53,350 nt of DNA from Psychrobacter sp. 4Bb (GTDB lineage Bacteria; Pseudomonadota; Gammaproteobacteria; Pseudomonadales; Moraxellaceae). The stretch covers positions 1 to 53,350 of the forward strand of contig NZ_PJAS01000063.1 in NCBI RefSeq assembly GCF_002836735.1, given 5' to 3'. A program made the position numbers and the translations under genes. Below the pieces are notes generated by a model. It ran no database searches and had not been told where the DNA came from. It worked only from the letters and a program-made list of their open reading frames with translations. The stretch's first letter is position 1; each line of letters begins with the position of its first letter. Below, in pieces: positions 33,004 through 42,497 of the stretch.

Positions 33004-34197
33004 CTATTTAGCTTGCTGCCTTAGATTGTTTACAGGTGGGGTATGTCTTTTAGTTGTTTTCTTACTACGAAGTTGAGTAATATTGCAGTCTGCACAGACA
33101 AACAATACATACATTACAACAAATGCGTAGCGATACCTTACCGCAGTCCCATAATTGGCTACGACTAGTCCATAAACAGACATCGACAAGGCCAAAAACA
33201 ATAGCCAAAAAGCCAGTCTGTCTGGACTTTTTCTCCAAGCTTGGCGGGTGATTAAAAAAAGAATACCTAAAACAGCCAAATTTTCAAATGACTGTATAAA
33301 TTGCAAGGCACTGGATGCTTCCCAAGGTAAGGGTTTAGATAAAAAGTAAAAACCGGAGGTCAGACCCTGAATAACAAAGTCACCTGCTCCCGATATTAGC
33401 TTAATATTATTTGGATCTCCACCATCTTCAACAAACATAGCGACCCTGAATTTGTTAACCAATGGTAGTGCAATAGGAGCAGAAACTAATAATGAGATTA
33501 AACCAATAACGCCAATGATAAGTGCCTTAGTCAAACCCATGCCTTTTTTTGCAACATTGAACACAAAATAAAGCAAAACCACTGGACCAACAATATAAAA
33601 GTTTTGAAACTTGATCAAATAGATCGGTACCATACAAAGAATGCTTTTGAGTATTTTTGATTCTCTCGCATATACTACTGCTAAGATCATAAAAAATAGT
33701 ATCAAGGTCTCTCTAAGACTCAGTGCTGTATATAACGCCATACTTGGAAATAGTAAATAAAACCAAAGAGAAACCTTAGTAAAAATACTCTTAGCATATA
33801 ATATAAAAAATAAAATTATATAGATAAAAGTATTATAAAACCCTAAGCTAATAACTGAGACAGGTGTAGGAAAAGGTATTGATGCCAAAAAAATACTGGC
33901 TTGATTAACGTTTCCAATACCTGCTAATGCTTCTAGTACGCCTAGCTGTCCACTTCTTAAAGAATTAACAGCACGCCAATACTTAAATTGGTCGGGCATA
34001 TATGAAGCACTAAATAGAACATCGTTTAAGATAAAAGGTAGAAAACAATGTAAAACTAATACTATTTGGTATTGTTGCTTTATCTTAAACTTATAGCCAA
34101 GTAAAGAGACAAGTAGTAAGCATATCAGTAAACTAGGCAAATCAAAAAGCCTAACACCTAAAAAACCATAGCTGTTGATCCAACTTAAATCTGACAT
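33004..34197 (-). CDS. wzy: Capsule repeat-unit polymerase Wzy
   Basis: This 397-residue integral membrane protein has about 10-12 helices and a large periplasmic loop region (around AVNSLRSGQLGVLEALAGIGNVNQASIFLASIP). It has no conserved enzyme motif except the loosely conserved SLRETLILFF segment seen in EpsG/Wzy-like polymerases. It is the only polytopic protein of the locus apart from the flippase, so it is the probable Wzy that joins repeat units in the periplasm. Identity rests on topology and context. Confidence 0.75.
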   Translation of the reverse strand: MSDLSWINSYGFLGVRLFDLPSLLICLLLVSLLGYKFKIKQQYQIVLVLHCFLPFILNDVLFSASYMPDQFKYWRAVNSLRSGQLGVLEALAGIGNVNQASIFLASIPFPTPVSVISLGFYNTFIYIILFFILYAKSIFTKVSLWFYLLFPSMALYTALSLRETLILFFMILAVVYARESKILKSILCMVPIYLIKFQNFYIVGPVVLLYFVFNVAKKGMGLTKALIIGVIGLISLLVSAPIALPLVNKFRVAMFVEDGGDPNNIKLISGAGDFVIQGLTSGFYFLSKPLPWEASSALQFIQSFENLAVLGILFLITRQAWRKSPDRLAFWLLFLALSMSVYGLVVANYGTAVRYRYAFVVMYVLFVCADCNITQLRSKKTTKRHTPPVNNLRQQAK

Positions 34198-34207
34198 TCA
34201 GTTATCT

Positions 34208-35560
34208 CTATGATTTAATATTATTTTTGACGACTCTAAATTTACCACTTTTTTCTTTAGGTATGCTATCAACTACTTGTATACTGATCAATACATCTAC
34301 ACCAAAACGTTGAGATAGCGCATGATAGAATTTTTCTTGTTGTTTTTTATCGAAGTGATTATTTGTAACAATTAGAACTTCCACTTTCTCCAACTCGTTT
34401 TGGATCACCTGAAACTGAATAATACCTGCAACGCCTTTAGTACTATTGGTAATGTTTACGTAGTTGATTTTACCATTTGTAGGAGTGGAGATATAGTCAG
34501 TAGAACGTCCTTCAATAGCTTTTACTACTGGAAATACCGAGCCACAAGCACAACTGTATTCTTTTGGAGCAAGCGCTATGCGATCTCCAATGCGATAGCG
34601 TATCAAAGGAGTGCCTTCAGTCGTAAATGATGTGACCAAAATTTCACCTGCTTGTGTCGACTGCATATTATCATTTATTATTTCAAATACACCAGTCAAT
34701 GGATGAATATGTAGACTACCTTCTATGCATTCTAAAATAAATGGAGCCCCTTCTGAAGATGCGTACTGATCTGCAATTTTACAACCTAACACGGATTGAA
34801 TAACCTCGCGATGTATAGGTAGTAGCGTCTCAGCAGTCGGAAAAAAAGCGCTTACTTTACTTTCAATTTTTAAATTTCGATTTGCAGCCATTGCACATAG
34901 TTCGTAAACACTAGATGGGAAACCCACTATGTACTCAGGCGAAAACTTACAAAACGCTGTCCAGTACACATCAAAATTGGCGTCGGTAATATGAAACGTA
35001 GAAAAAAAACGGATACGATTGACATAGTCATCTTTGTGACAAATGCCCTTTTTTAGATCTCTTTCAGTAATTATGTTTTTACCACTGAACCATGCACATC
35101 TTTTACCAAGTTTATAGCCATACTGCGCTCTAAAATGATCTAATAATGCATTACGCTCTTGAACATTATCTTTTGTATAAAGCACCTTCATAGAGGCACC
35201 AGTGGTACCACCTGTGAAGTTTACAACAGCATCTTTTTCTTTTACGGTAACAATTGTGCCTAAGTTTTCAATAATGTCCTTTTTATATAGCAATGGAAAA
35301 TCTTTCAAGGACTGGTAATCCTTGTAAGGGCTATACCATTTAGATCTAACAACACTTTTATTTAAAAAACTTTCTAAGCGATTACTTTGCTCTGACTCGA
35401 TTTCAGATAGTGAGGCGTCTGAGAATTTTGAAAAGTACTCTCGATACTTCTGATAGTTGCCTCCATGTCGGACTCTATACTGGTAGGTATTAAAAACACT
35501 AATGGCTATATTCTGTAACAAATGTGGACTACGACGTCCCAGATCTTCTTTTAAAGACAT
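34208..35560 (-). CDS. CapK/PaaK-like adenylate-forming enzyme
   Basis: This 450-residue protein belongs to the phenylacetate-CoA ligase/CapK branch of adenylate-forming enzymes. The phosphate-binding loop is VNFTGGTTGASMKVLYT (about 113-129); later motifs include DQYASSEGAPFILEC, GTPLIRYRIGDRIAL and the C-terminal lysine in SIPKEKSGKFRVVKN. Four cysteines around CACG may bind metal, as in PaaK relatives. In capsule loci such enzymes are thought to activate an acid for transfer to the polysaccharide; the acid is unknown. It lies 10 bp from wzy, in the same operon. Confidence 0.8.
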   Translation of the reverse strand: MSLKEDLGRRSPHLLQNIAISVFNTYQYRVRHGGNYQKYREYFSKFSDASLSEIESEQSNRLESFLNKSVVRSKWYSPYKDYQSLKDFPLLYKKDIIENLGTIVTVKEKDAVVNFTGGTTGASMKVLYTKDNVQERNALLDHFRAQYGYKLGKRCAWFSGKNIITERDLKKGICHKDDYVNRIRFFSTFHITDANFDVYWTAFCKFSPEYIVGFPSSVYELCAMAANRNLKIESKVSAFFPTAETLLPIHREVIQSVLGCKIADQYASSEGAPFILECIEGSLHIHPLTGVFEIINDNMQSTQAGEILVTSFTTEGTPLIRYRIGDRIALAPKEYSCACGSVFPVVKAIEGRSTDYISTPTNGKINYVNITNSTKGVAGIIQFQVIQNELEKVEVLIVTNNHFDKKQQEKFYHALSQRFGVDVLISIQVVDSIPKEKSGKFRVVKNNIKS

Positions 35561-35634
35561 TTATAGTCCCCATATATTATTAATATTATTATTACATTCA
35601 AGCTTGAAAAGTTTATAAATTTATATAAATGAAT

Positions 35635-36717
35635 TTACGAAAGCATTGACTGGTACAAGTCAATATGTAAATCTGCAGCCTTACTTATTGAGTACTCATC
35701 AACGTTATCAACAGCATTCTTGGACATTTGCTCTATTAAAGATTTATCTTTAACTAGGCTATTTATTGCATCAGCAAGTGCTTGAGGATTACGTGGCTCT
35801 ACTACTGTCCCATTATTACTACGCTTGATAATCTCAGAACAACCGCCCACATCGGTAACAATACAAGGTAATCCTGAAATTGCAGCCTCTGTCAATGCAA
35901 TAGGTAACCCTTCCCATGCTGAACTCATAACGAATACATCTGAATTATATAAAAACTGAGGAATGTTACTCGTTACACCAACGAGGTGTACAATTTTTTG
36001 TAAGTTATACTTCTCAATATAATTTGATAACACATTCTCATACTCTTTTTCGCCTTCTCCAGCGATTGATACTGAGATTTGCTCCTTTACATTGTCATCC
36101 AATAAAGATAAAGCTTGAAACATGTTTATATAGTCTTTTTGAGGACACAAACGTCCAACCATAGCTATATTGGTGTGATCTTTGGGTGCCCGTATGCGAA
36201 TATATCCCTCAAATTTATCTAGTGTCACCGCATTAGCTATGGTATTTACTCTTTTACCTGTGTATTTGCTTAGGGCTAGGGCACATATCTCTGATATACC
36301 TACATACTCATTAACCAATGTATTAAAAATACTATAAACCCTACTGTTCCACCTTGGCTTTATAGTATGATGAGTATAGATAACTGGTATTTTAGATAGT
36401 GCAGAGAATACTATACCGTAGGCAAGATGAGTATGCATAATATCTATGTTGTGGTTTTTGATATACCTTCTAATTCTAAGTGCACCAAGCCACGGCTTCT
36501 TACGTGTCTCATTACCTATGACATAAGTTGTTACGCCAGCATGCTCCAAGTCTTTTAGAAAGTTTTTTTCATATTCTATATCTCGACCTGCATCAGCGGC
36601 TGAGCTCAAAAATGCTACATGTATATTATGTTTATGAGCTAAATGTTTTGCTAGATCTTTTACATAAACTTCAGCTCCTCCTGATGCGGGTGAGGATATA
36701 ATATGGAGGATGTTCAT
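35635..36717 (-). CDS. GT4 glycosyltransferase
   Basis: This 360-residue GT-B enzyme opens with NILHIISSPASGGAEVYVKDLAKHLAHKHNI, an acceptor domain, and has the donor domain with TNIAMVGRLCPQKDYINMFQAL and the EX7E motif WEGLPIALTEAAISGLPCIVTDVGGCSEII. It transfers an unknown sugar from a nucleotide donor to the growing repeat unit on the inner face of the membrane. It is AT-rich like its neighbours. Confidence 0.87.
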   Translation of the reverse strand: MNILHIISSPASGGAEVYVKDLAKHLAHKHNIHVAFLSSAADAGRDIEYEKNFLKDLEHAGVTTYVIGNETRKKPWLGALRIRRYIKNHNIDIMHTHLAYGIVFSALSKIPVIYTHHTIKPRWNSRVYSIFNTLVNEYVGISEICALALSKYTGKRVNTIANAVTLDKFEGYIRIRAPKDHTNIAMVGRLCPQKDYINMFQALSLLDDNVKEQISVSIAGEGEKEYENVLSNYIEKYNLQKIVHLVGVTSNIPQFLYNSDVFVMSSAWEGLPIALTEAAISGLPCIVTDVGGCSEIIKRSNNGTVVEPRNPQALADAINSLVKDKSLIEQMSKNAVDNVDEYSISKAADLHIDLYQSMLS

Positions 36718-36797
36718 AGCAATTGTCCAAAAGATATATAAGAAGTATAAACTCAGTTATAACTGATATACGTATAACCTGCATAACAAAAATCAGA

Positions 36798-37931
36798 TTA
36801 ATTATTATAGTTTATACTTTTGCATTTATTAAAGAGATCGTCGTTATTCAAATTTTTTTTTGAAAAAAACATATTTAGTATTTTACTTCTACTTTCAGCA
36901 AACTCTGACGGTTTATTACCTTTAAATATCTCAGCTAAAGAGTTTTGGATTTCATTCCAACTCTTCGCTTTATATCCTGGTGTGACGTCTTCATAGTTAT
37001 ATAATAAGCCCCTGTTGGATTCTTGGTAGTACCACTCATAGTCAGGTATAAAAAATATGATCTCTCTATCTAGATTTAGATAGTCAAAGTAAATAGAGGA
37101 GTAATCAGTAATCAGTACAGATGCCTTGCTCAGTGCATCTTGAACGTCTTCAAAAGCGGGAATAATATTGATATTAGAATAATTAGTTAAACTAGGGAAA
37201 CTAGCATCTACATACGGGTGCATCTTTATTAAAAAATGATAGTCAAATTTAACTAGCATCTCGTTTAAATTCTCAAGCTCATTAGTACTGGGAAAAATAT
37301 TTTTATCATAATAATCTTGTCCCATACCATCTCTAAAAGTCGGTGCATATAGAATTGTGTTATTATCTTCTGCTCTAGATATAAGATTATTAACTCTAGG
37401 ATAAGTACCAATAAAAAATTTATCAATACTGATATGATATAACTCACTAAAGAGTTCAGCATCTTTAACAGAAGTGACTAGGAACAAATCAGGAGTGTTT
37501 TTTATATTTAAATAATTAAGATACTTTCTCTGTGAGGCTTTACCCATTTTTTTGAGTGGAATACCGTGCCAAAGCGTAATCAATACCTTGCTTTTATTTA
37601 TAAATTTATATATATCGTTGCCAGTATGGCTATGCGTACATACGATATATTTAGCTTTGGCTATTGATAGAATATTTTTTATATCGTAAAAATAAAGGAC
37701 TGGTAGCTCTTTTGATAATAAATCTTTATAGATTTCTTTGTCTTTTGTCACCCAAAAGCATTGTTCTTGCTCATGGTTGTCCAAAATCCATTCAAAGAAA
37801 TATTTTGCATTATCTGAATAGCTATAGCCACCCTGAGCACCGAACAACCATGACTCATTATTATTTGCAGCAAGAGAGGCTACAAAAATTGCACTAGAGT
37901 AAGCTATATCTATAATTTTTTTAAAATCCAA
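36798..37931 (-). CDS. CDP-glycerol glycerophosphotransferase family protein (TagB/TagF-like)
   Basis: This 377-residue protein matches the wall teichoic acid polymerase/primase domain. Key segments are VLITLWHGIPLKKMGKASQRKYL (catalytic histidine), ILYAPTFRDGMG, HPYVD and LITDYSSIYFDYLNLDREIIFFIPDYEWYYQ. It would transfer glycerol phosphate from CDP-glycerol to a sugar of the repeat unit. It is monodomain, half the length of TagF, so single additions are more likely than long polyglycerol-phosphate chains. The CDP-glycerol synthase gene tagD lies directly upstream. Confidence 0.87.
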   Translation of the reverse strand: MDFKKIIDIAYSSAIFVASLAANNNESWLFGAQGGYSYSDNAKYFFEWILDNHEQEQCFWVTKDKEIYKDLLSKELPVLYFYDIKNILSIAKAKYIVCTHSHTGNDIYKFINKSKVLITLWHGIPLKKMGKASQRKYLNYLNIKNTPDLFLVTSVKDAELFSELYHISIDKFFIGTYPRVNNLISRAEDNNTILYAPTFRDGMGQDYYDKNIFPSTNELENLNEMLVKFDYHFLIKMHPYVDASFPSLTNYSNINIIPAFEDVQDALSKASVLITDYSSIYFDYLNLDREIIFFIPDYEWYYQESNRGLLYNYEDVTPGYKAKSWNEIQNSLAEIFKGNKPSEFAESRSKILNMFFSKKNLNNDDLFNKCKSINYNN

Positions 37932-37962
37932 AATTAAAACCTCAGCGCTGTTTGAAGAAGTA

Positions 37963-38352
37963 CTACTTCTTCATATCTGCTTTTATTTTTGTAGTTGATA
38001 TCTCAGGTGTCCGTGCTAGATAGACGACCTCACAATGCTCTTTTAGGAAGTCAAAGTGCCCTACCCAATCGTCACCCATGACAAATTTATCAATATGATA
38101 AAGCTCTATGTCTGTAGATTTTTGTTCCCAGTTATCTTCTGGAATAACCAAATCTACAAATCGAATCGCCTCTAATAGAGCTTTTCGCTTTTCATAGCTA
38201 AAATAGCAAACTTTGTCTTTTGAGTCTTTGTTAAACTTATCAGTTGATAAGGCTACAACGAGATAGTCGCCTTGTTGCTTAGCTCGGCGAAGTAGATTTA
38301 TGTGACCATAATGCAATAGATCGAATGTACCGTAGGTTATAATACGCTTCAT
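37963..38352 (-). CDS. tagD: Glycerol-3-phosphate cytidylyltransferase
   Basis: This 129-residue cytosolic enzyme makes CDP-glycerol from CTP and glycerol-3-phosphate. It has the nucleotidyltransferase motif TFDLLHYGHINLLRRAK with its HxGH, the family end box KTKIKA-like ISTTKIKADMKK, and the FVMGDDWVGHFDFL substrate segment. Length equals that of Bacillus TagD (129). It lies 31 bp upstream of the polymerase-like gene, so the pair forms a complete glycerol-phosphate branch. Confidence 0.92.
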   Translation of the reverse strand: MKRIITYGTFDLLHYGHINLLRRAKQQGDYLVVALSTDKFNKDSKDKVCYFSYEKRKALLEAIRFVDLVIPEDNWEQKSTDIELYHIDKFVMGDDWVGHFDFLKEHCEVVYLARTPEISTTKIKADMKK

Positions 38353-38900
38353 TAGCTGCTACCTAATATAAACTTATGTTTATGTAAAAATCACAATTTG
38401 TTCAAATGACTTGATAACAAGATTATGAACCAATTGAAACAGAAATGTATGATAACTATATATCAAAGAGTAAGAATAACAGCGTTAAACAGTAAAGTTA
38501 TCTTATCGTATATATAGTCGAAAGCGATTGTGAAACTGATAAAATTCACTCTTAAGGCTGCATAACAATTGGCAAACACTGTGTTTACAAATAAAACTGA
38601 TAAGAAAAAGAGTATACTGGTTTCATTGATATCATCAATGAGAAGTGTTGTTTGCACCTGCTAACAAAATGCATGATAATTTTATTTAGTATCGACTATA
38701 AAATAAATAGTCCTAAACTTTTTAAAAAATGTACTCAAAAAAATATTTAATAGAAAGTTATATAATGTAAACTAATGCTTTATTAAGAAACAATAGTATG
38801 AATTAGTAAAATTACTACATTAAGTCTATATAAAAAACGTTTAATTATTCAAATTGCTTTATTGATTATTTGAATGTTACTTAAAGGGGGAGCTTTTAAA
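38353..38900. other. 548-bp AT-rich gene-free stretch inside the capsule locus
   Basis: No coding region is convincing; a 64-codon open frame at 38463-38657 (minus) has low-complexity hydrophobic content and no ribosome-binding site. It contains a 17-bp palindrome, CATTGATATCATCAATG (38624-38640). It may be a promoter region for tagD and the genes after it, or the scar of a lost gene. Confidence 0.5.
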
Positions 38901-39974
38901 TTAATTAAAACTTTCAAGTAAATCCACCCATTGGTTTATTATCTTTTCAGGTTGATATTCCTCAGCTTTTTTCTTATTTTTCAAACTAATGGTCTTGCGG
39001 TGTTCGTCATTACTCATTAATTCAATTAAAGAGGCCGAAAGCTGAGAAATATCATTTGGAGGAACCAAAATAGAGTTTGTGCCTTTCAGAACCTCAGCTG
39101 GGCCTGACTCACAATCAAAGCTAATTATAGGTAAACCAAATGCCAAAGCTTCGGTTAGCACCATACCAAATCCTTCAAAACGGGAAGTCAGACAAAATAT
39201 CTCAGCTTGTTCGTAATACTTACCTACATCATTAGTGCTTCCAACTAGCTCTACACTGTCATCTAGTTTATTTTCTTTGATAAAATTTGTTAGCTTGACT
39301 CTATCTTCACCTTCGCCAACTATTTTTAACGTCCACCCCTGAACAGATACATTTACCTGTAACCAAGCTTCAAGTAGCATATCAAAACCTTTAATATGTG
39401 ATAGGCGACCTACAGCTAATACTATTTTTGTATTTTCTTCTTTAATATATTCTTGAACTGGAAACGGGCAAAAGTTTGCTATTGCTGTTATTTGTTCTTT
39501 GTGCTGAGTACCTTGTAACCAATAGCTTTTATCTTTCTCAGTTAAAGTAACAACTGCATCGCAATATCGTGCAGCTAGTTGTCTAGTTTTATGCCTTTTT
39601 TTCGATCCTAAATAACTATTAAAGTTAAAATTTTCCCAACACACGTGGTTTACTGTTAATCCTAAAATAGCAGGCAGGGTAAACTGAACACATAATGCAT
39701 CTACTGCTATTAATGTATCAACATTTTTTTCTTTTAAGAGCTTTCTTATTTTATAAATAGTATTAGGAATACGACATAATCTACTGTTTGGAAAACTTAG
39801 TAAAGATAATAGTTCAATTTCTTTATTTATAGTGTAGAAAGGATTATCGATACGCGAAATGCTAGCTAAGGTTATTTTATAACCAGCTTCTGACAGACTG
39901 TTAGCGAGAATAGAACCTACTCGTTCTGTACCACCTGCCTTATTAAGGCTAGCCATTACTATTAAAACTTTCAA
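38901..39974 (-). CDS. GT4 glycosyltransferase
   Basis: This 357-residue GT-B glycosyltransferase has an N-terminal glycine-rich loop in MASLNKAGGTERVGSILANSLSEAGYKITLASIS, KIVLAVGRLSHIKGFDMLLEAWLQV for the donor domain, and the EX7E motif FEGFGMVLTEALAFGLPIISFDCESGPAEVL. The resemblance is to WaaG/AmsD-like transferases that often handle galactose or glucose, but the sugar is not determinable. It is flanked on both sides by gene-free stretches. Confidence 0.87.
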   Translation of the reverse strand: MKVLIVMASLNKAGGTERVGSILANSLSEAGYKITLASISRIDNPFYTINKEIELLSLLSFPNSRLCRIPNTIYKIRKLLKEKNVDTLIAVDALCVQFTLPAILGLTVNHVCWENFNFNSYLGSKKRHKTRQLAARYCDAVVTLTEKDKSYWLQGTQHKEQITAIANFCPFPVQEYIKEENTKIVLAVGRLSHIKGFDMLLEAWLQVNVSVQGWTLKIVGEGEDRVKLTNFIKENKLDDSVELVGSTNDVGKYYEQAEIFCLTSRFEGFGMVLTEALAFGLPIISFDCESGPAEVLKGTNSILVPPNDISQLSASLIELMSNDEHRKTISLKNKKKAEEYQPEKIINQWVDLLESFN

Positions 39975-40301
39975 ATTCTTTACCTCATACCATTATATAT
40001 AATATATAACTATTGTATTAAAGATATGTACAATAGATCTCTTGCAAAAGTACCAATTTACTAACTTACACGAACGCAATCATAAGGGCTAGCGATAATT
40101 TATGCAAGAGGTCTAATATCATTTTGCTTTTAGTTATGAGCTCAAAAAAAGCGATATCAAAGTTCTTATTAAATTCAAATTCATTATTCCTAGTAAAGTT
40201 AAAACACTTTATGAGGGTAATACTTAAGTAAAAACATATCATTCACTTATCTATGGATAAAATAATAAAGGTTTAACAGACTTTAATTTTAATTAATTAG
40301 T
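39975..40301. other. 327-bp gene-free stretch with a miniature inverted-repeat element
   Basis: No coding region is seen. The only structure is the 78-bp element at 40036-40113. The remaining DNA is AT-rich spacer between two glycosyltransferase genes. Confidence 0.5.
40036..40113. mobile_element. Short inverted-repeat element (MITE-like or insertion sequence remnant)
   Basis: The left end GATCTCTTGCAAAA and the inverted right end GACCTCTTGCATAA agree in 12 of 14 positions, and both ends are flanked by the dinucleotide TA. It is only 78 bp long and has no coding capacity. The terminal repeats and TA target fit IS5- or IS630-like transposition, which makes it either a miniature element or the residue of a deletion between ends. 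Confidence 0.6.
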
Positions 40302-41294
40302 TTAATAAGCATTAAAGTTCAATCCCATTTTAGCTAAGCCTTTATGATACAGTGATTTTATAGCAACTCTTCCTCCAACGGATATTGAAGGCTTGCATGA
40401 TGGCAGTAGAGCAAGAGCCAAAGGATTATAACTATATATAAGTTCCACCGCCTCCTTCAAAAGATATTTATCAGTATCGTTTAAATTGTAAACATAATAC
40501 TCGCCTTTAGAAAACTGCATTTGATACATTTCAATAATCTGTATAGTATATTGGTCACTCATATTAGAAAAAAGGCTCATAGCTAGTGCAAATGCCCTAT
40601 AGGTTTCTATATAAGCATCGGAATTATTTGTAGTAGAGGTAATACTTTTATCATTGACTACATAGTCATAAAGAATATCATCTAATATATACACACGTTC
40701 AGCTTTTGAAAAACATCCTATATTTAATAATAAGTCTTCATCAATATCTTGACGCCAAATATAATGCAAATCAAAAAAAGGTTCAATAATTTCTCGTTTA
40801 TATAGCTTATTCCAAAGCATTCCTATACCAAATTCAAATCTACAAAACTTTGCAAAAATATCATTTTCAACCTTAATAGATCTTTTAAACTTCAATTTTT
40901 GGCTAACAAAATTCCTATGCTCATCAACTCGCTCACAGCTACATACAACGATATCAGCATTACTTTTTTTAGCAGCAGTCAATAATGTAGAATACATATT
41001 AGGCCGTGCAAAATCATCAGCATCCATAAATCCAACCCAAGGAGCTGATGATTTTTTAAGTCCAGCTAGCCTAGCTTCATGGACACCTTTATTTTTGTCT
41101 AAATGAACAGACACTATATTAGTATGTTTTTTCACGAGATTTTCGATTACATTTTCAGTAGTGTCATTAGACCCATCGTTAACAATAATTATTTCAATAT
41201 TTTTTAGACTTTGAGTAAGCAATGAATCTATATGAGGTACTAGTGCTTTACCTGAATTAAAAACGGGAACAATAACACTTACTGAAGGATTCAT
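40302..41294 (-). CDS. GT2 glycosyltransferase
   Basis: This 330-residue inverting GT-A glycosyltransferase has the usual opening SVSVIVPVFNSGKALVPHIDSLLTQ, IEIIIVNDGSNDTTENV and the metal-binding WVGFMDADDFARPNMY, followed by the GMLWNKLYKREII and WRQDIDEDLLLN boxes. The C-terminal 100 residues are less conserved. It adds a sugar to the lipid-linked repeat unit; the donor is unknown. Confidence 0.88.
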   Translation of the reverse strand: MNPSVSVIVPVFNSGKALVPHIDSLLTQSLKNIEIIIVNDGSNDTTENVIENLVKKHTNIVSVHLDKNKGVHEARLAGLKKSSAPWVGFMDADDFARPNMYSTLLTAAKKSNADIVVCSCERVDEHRNFVSQKLKFKRSIKVENDIFAKFCRFEFGIGMLWNKLYKREIIEPFFDLHYIWRQDIDEDLLLNIGCFSKAERVYILDDILYDYVVNDKSITSTTNNSDAYIETYRAFALAMSLFSNMSDQYTIQIIEMYQMQFSKGEYYVYNLNDTDKYLLKEAVELIYSYNPLALALLPSCKPSISVGGRVAIKSLYHKGLAKMGLNFNAY

Positions 41295-41346
41295 ATTGTT
41301 TGCACCAATATTTTATAATAATTGACATATAACTAAAGCAGAAAAT

Positions 41347-42489
41347 TTAAATTTTTTTATCTAAACTTTCCGCTATGAAATATAAGGAACTCTTTTTTAA
41401 ACTTAGTAACTTTGTAGAACTAAAAGATTCCGTATTTTTTGTATCTTTCAATCCATTTATAATTTCCAACGGATCATTTACTAAGTAGTCCAAACCATCA
41501 AGTTTGTTTAACAAAGATTTGAAGCGTGCAGAACCACGCTTTTCATTTACAATCACTAAAAATGGTTTGCCAAATACTATTGAAAATACCATTCCATGGA
41601 ACGAATCAGTTAATACAAACTCTGCATTAGCAAACGAAGCCAACCAATCCTGCACAGCGGGCAATTTATAATCTTCTAGATTATTACTGCTTAAATCACC
41701 TAAACTATGTTTTGCTTGACAGCTATATACATGGGTGCTTATTTCTTGTGCTATATGTTCTGCAGCTTTATTTTTATCTGCATTTTTATCTAAGAAATAA
41801 GTAAAGACACCTTCATTTTTTCCCTGTTTATATCTACTACCTATCAATGACAAGTAGTCTTCTTTCTCTAATAACAACGTTGGGTCTAGAACAAGCTCAC
41901 TATCAACACCTAAATACTCTTTGCATAAATCAACTCCTGACTGCTCACGAACTGATATTGCATCAAATAATTTAGCCAGTTTAGTACATTTTTTAGTTTC
42001 TTCTACTGAGTACTCCCAATTATCAACACCAAATGATGACGCATAAGCTATTCGTTTAATGTTTTTTTTACCTTTCAAAAATTGTAGGTAAAAATTGTAA
42101 ATATTGGGTGAATACTTTGGTCGCCAAGTCTGATCGCTACCAACAATTACAGCATCATAGCGGTTCTTTTTAAAATGTTTTTTTAAATTTTTGTCATTAT
42201 CTATATATTCAGACTGTAATATATGTTTATCAATAAACTTACGATTACCCTCTGTTAATTGATTAATTTGGTTCTCAAGGTTTATCGGTGCTTTTCTTTT
42301 ACCAGCCATTTTCTTAGCTGAGCGATAAGCAAGTCTAGCTTTACTATATACATATTTAGGTGACTTATGATTATAATCAATAGTGATAACTTCATAACCT
42401 TTATCTTTTAAAACTTTTTGCAACGCAAACGCTTGCATAATACCACCATAGTTTTTACCTAGTGGCTGTGTCATTATTGCTATTTTCAT
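41347..42489 (-). CDS. Polysaccharide pyruvyl transferase family protein
   Basis: This 380-residue protein has the family marks: the opening KIAIMTQPLGKNYGGIMQAFALQKVL, VIVGSDQTWRPKYSPN, the SVREQSGVDLCKEYLG segment and FVLTDSFHGMVFSIVFGKPFLVI with the catalytic-site histidine. The family transfers pyruvate from phosphoenolpyruvate to a sugar to form a ketal, although many members of this subgroup are uncharacterised. It lies 8 bp after the MenD-like gene in an evident operon, so the two could cooperate. Confidence 0.83.
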   Translation of the reverse strand: MKIAIMTQPLGKNYGGIMQAFALQKVLKDKGYEVITIDYNHKSPKYVYSKARLAYRSAKKMAGKRKAPINLENQINQLTEGNRKFIDKHILQSEYIDNDKNLKKHFKKNRYDAVIVGSDQTWRPKYSPNIYNFYLQFLKGKKNIKRIAYASSFGVDNWEYSVEETKKCTKLAKLFDAISVREQSGVDLCKEYLGVDSELVLDPTLLLEKEDYLSLIGSRYKQGKNEGVFTYFLDKNADKNKAAEHIAQEISTHVYSCQAKHSLGDLSSNNLEDYKLPAVQDWLASFANAEFVLTDSFHGMVFSIVFGKPFLVIVNEKRGSARFKSLLNKLDGLDYLVNDPLEIINGLKDTKNTESFSSTKLLSLKKSSLYFIAESLDKKI

Positions 42490-42497
42490 AATGTAAC

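Noticed and set aside
38463..38657. 64-codon open frame in the gap before tagD
   Set aside because: It has no ribosome-binding site and no recognisable motif, and lies in AT-rich DNA where such frames arise by chance.
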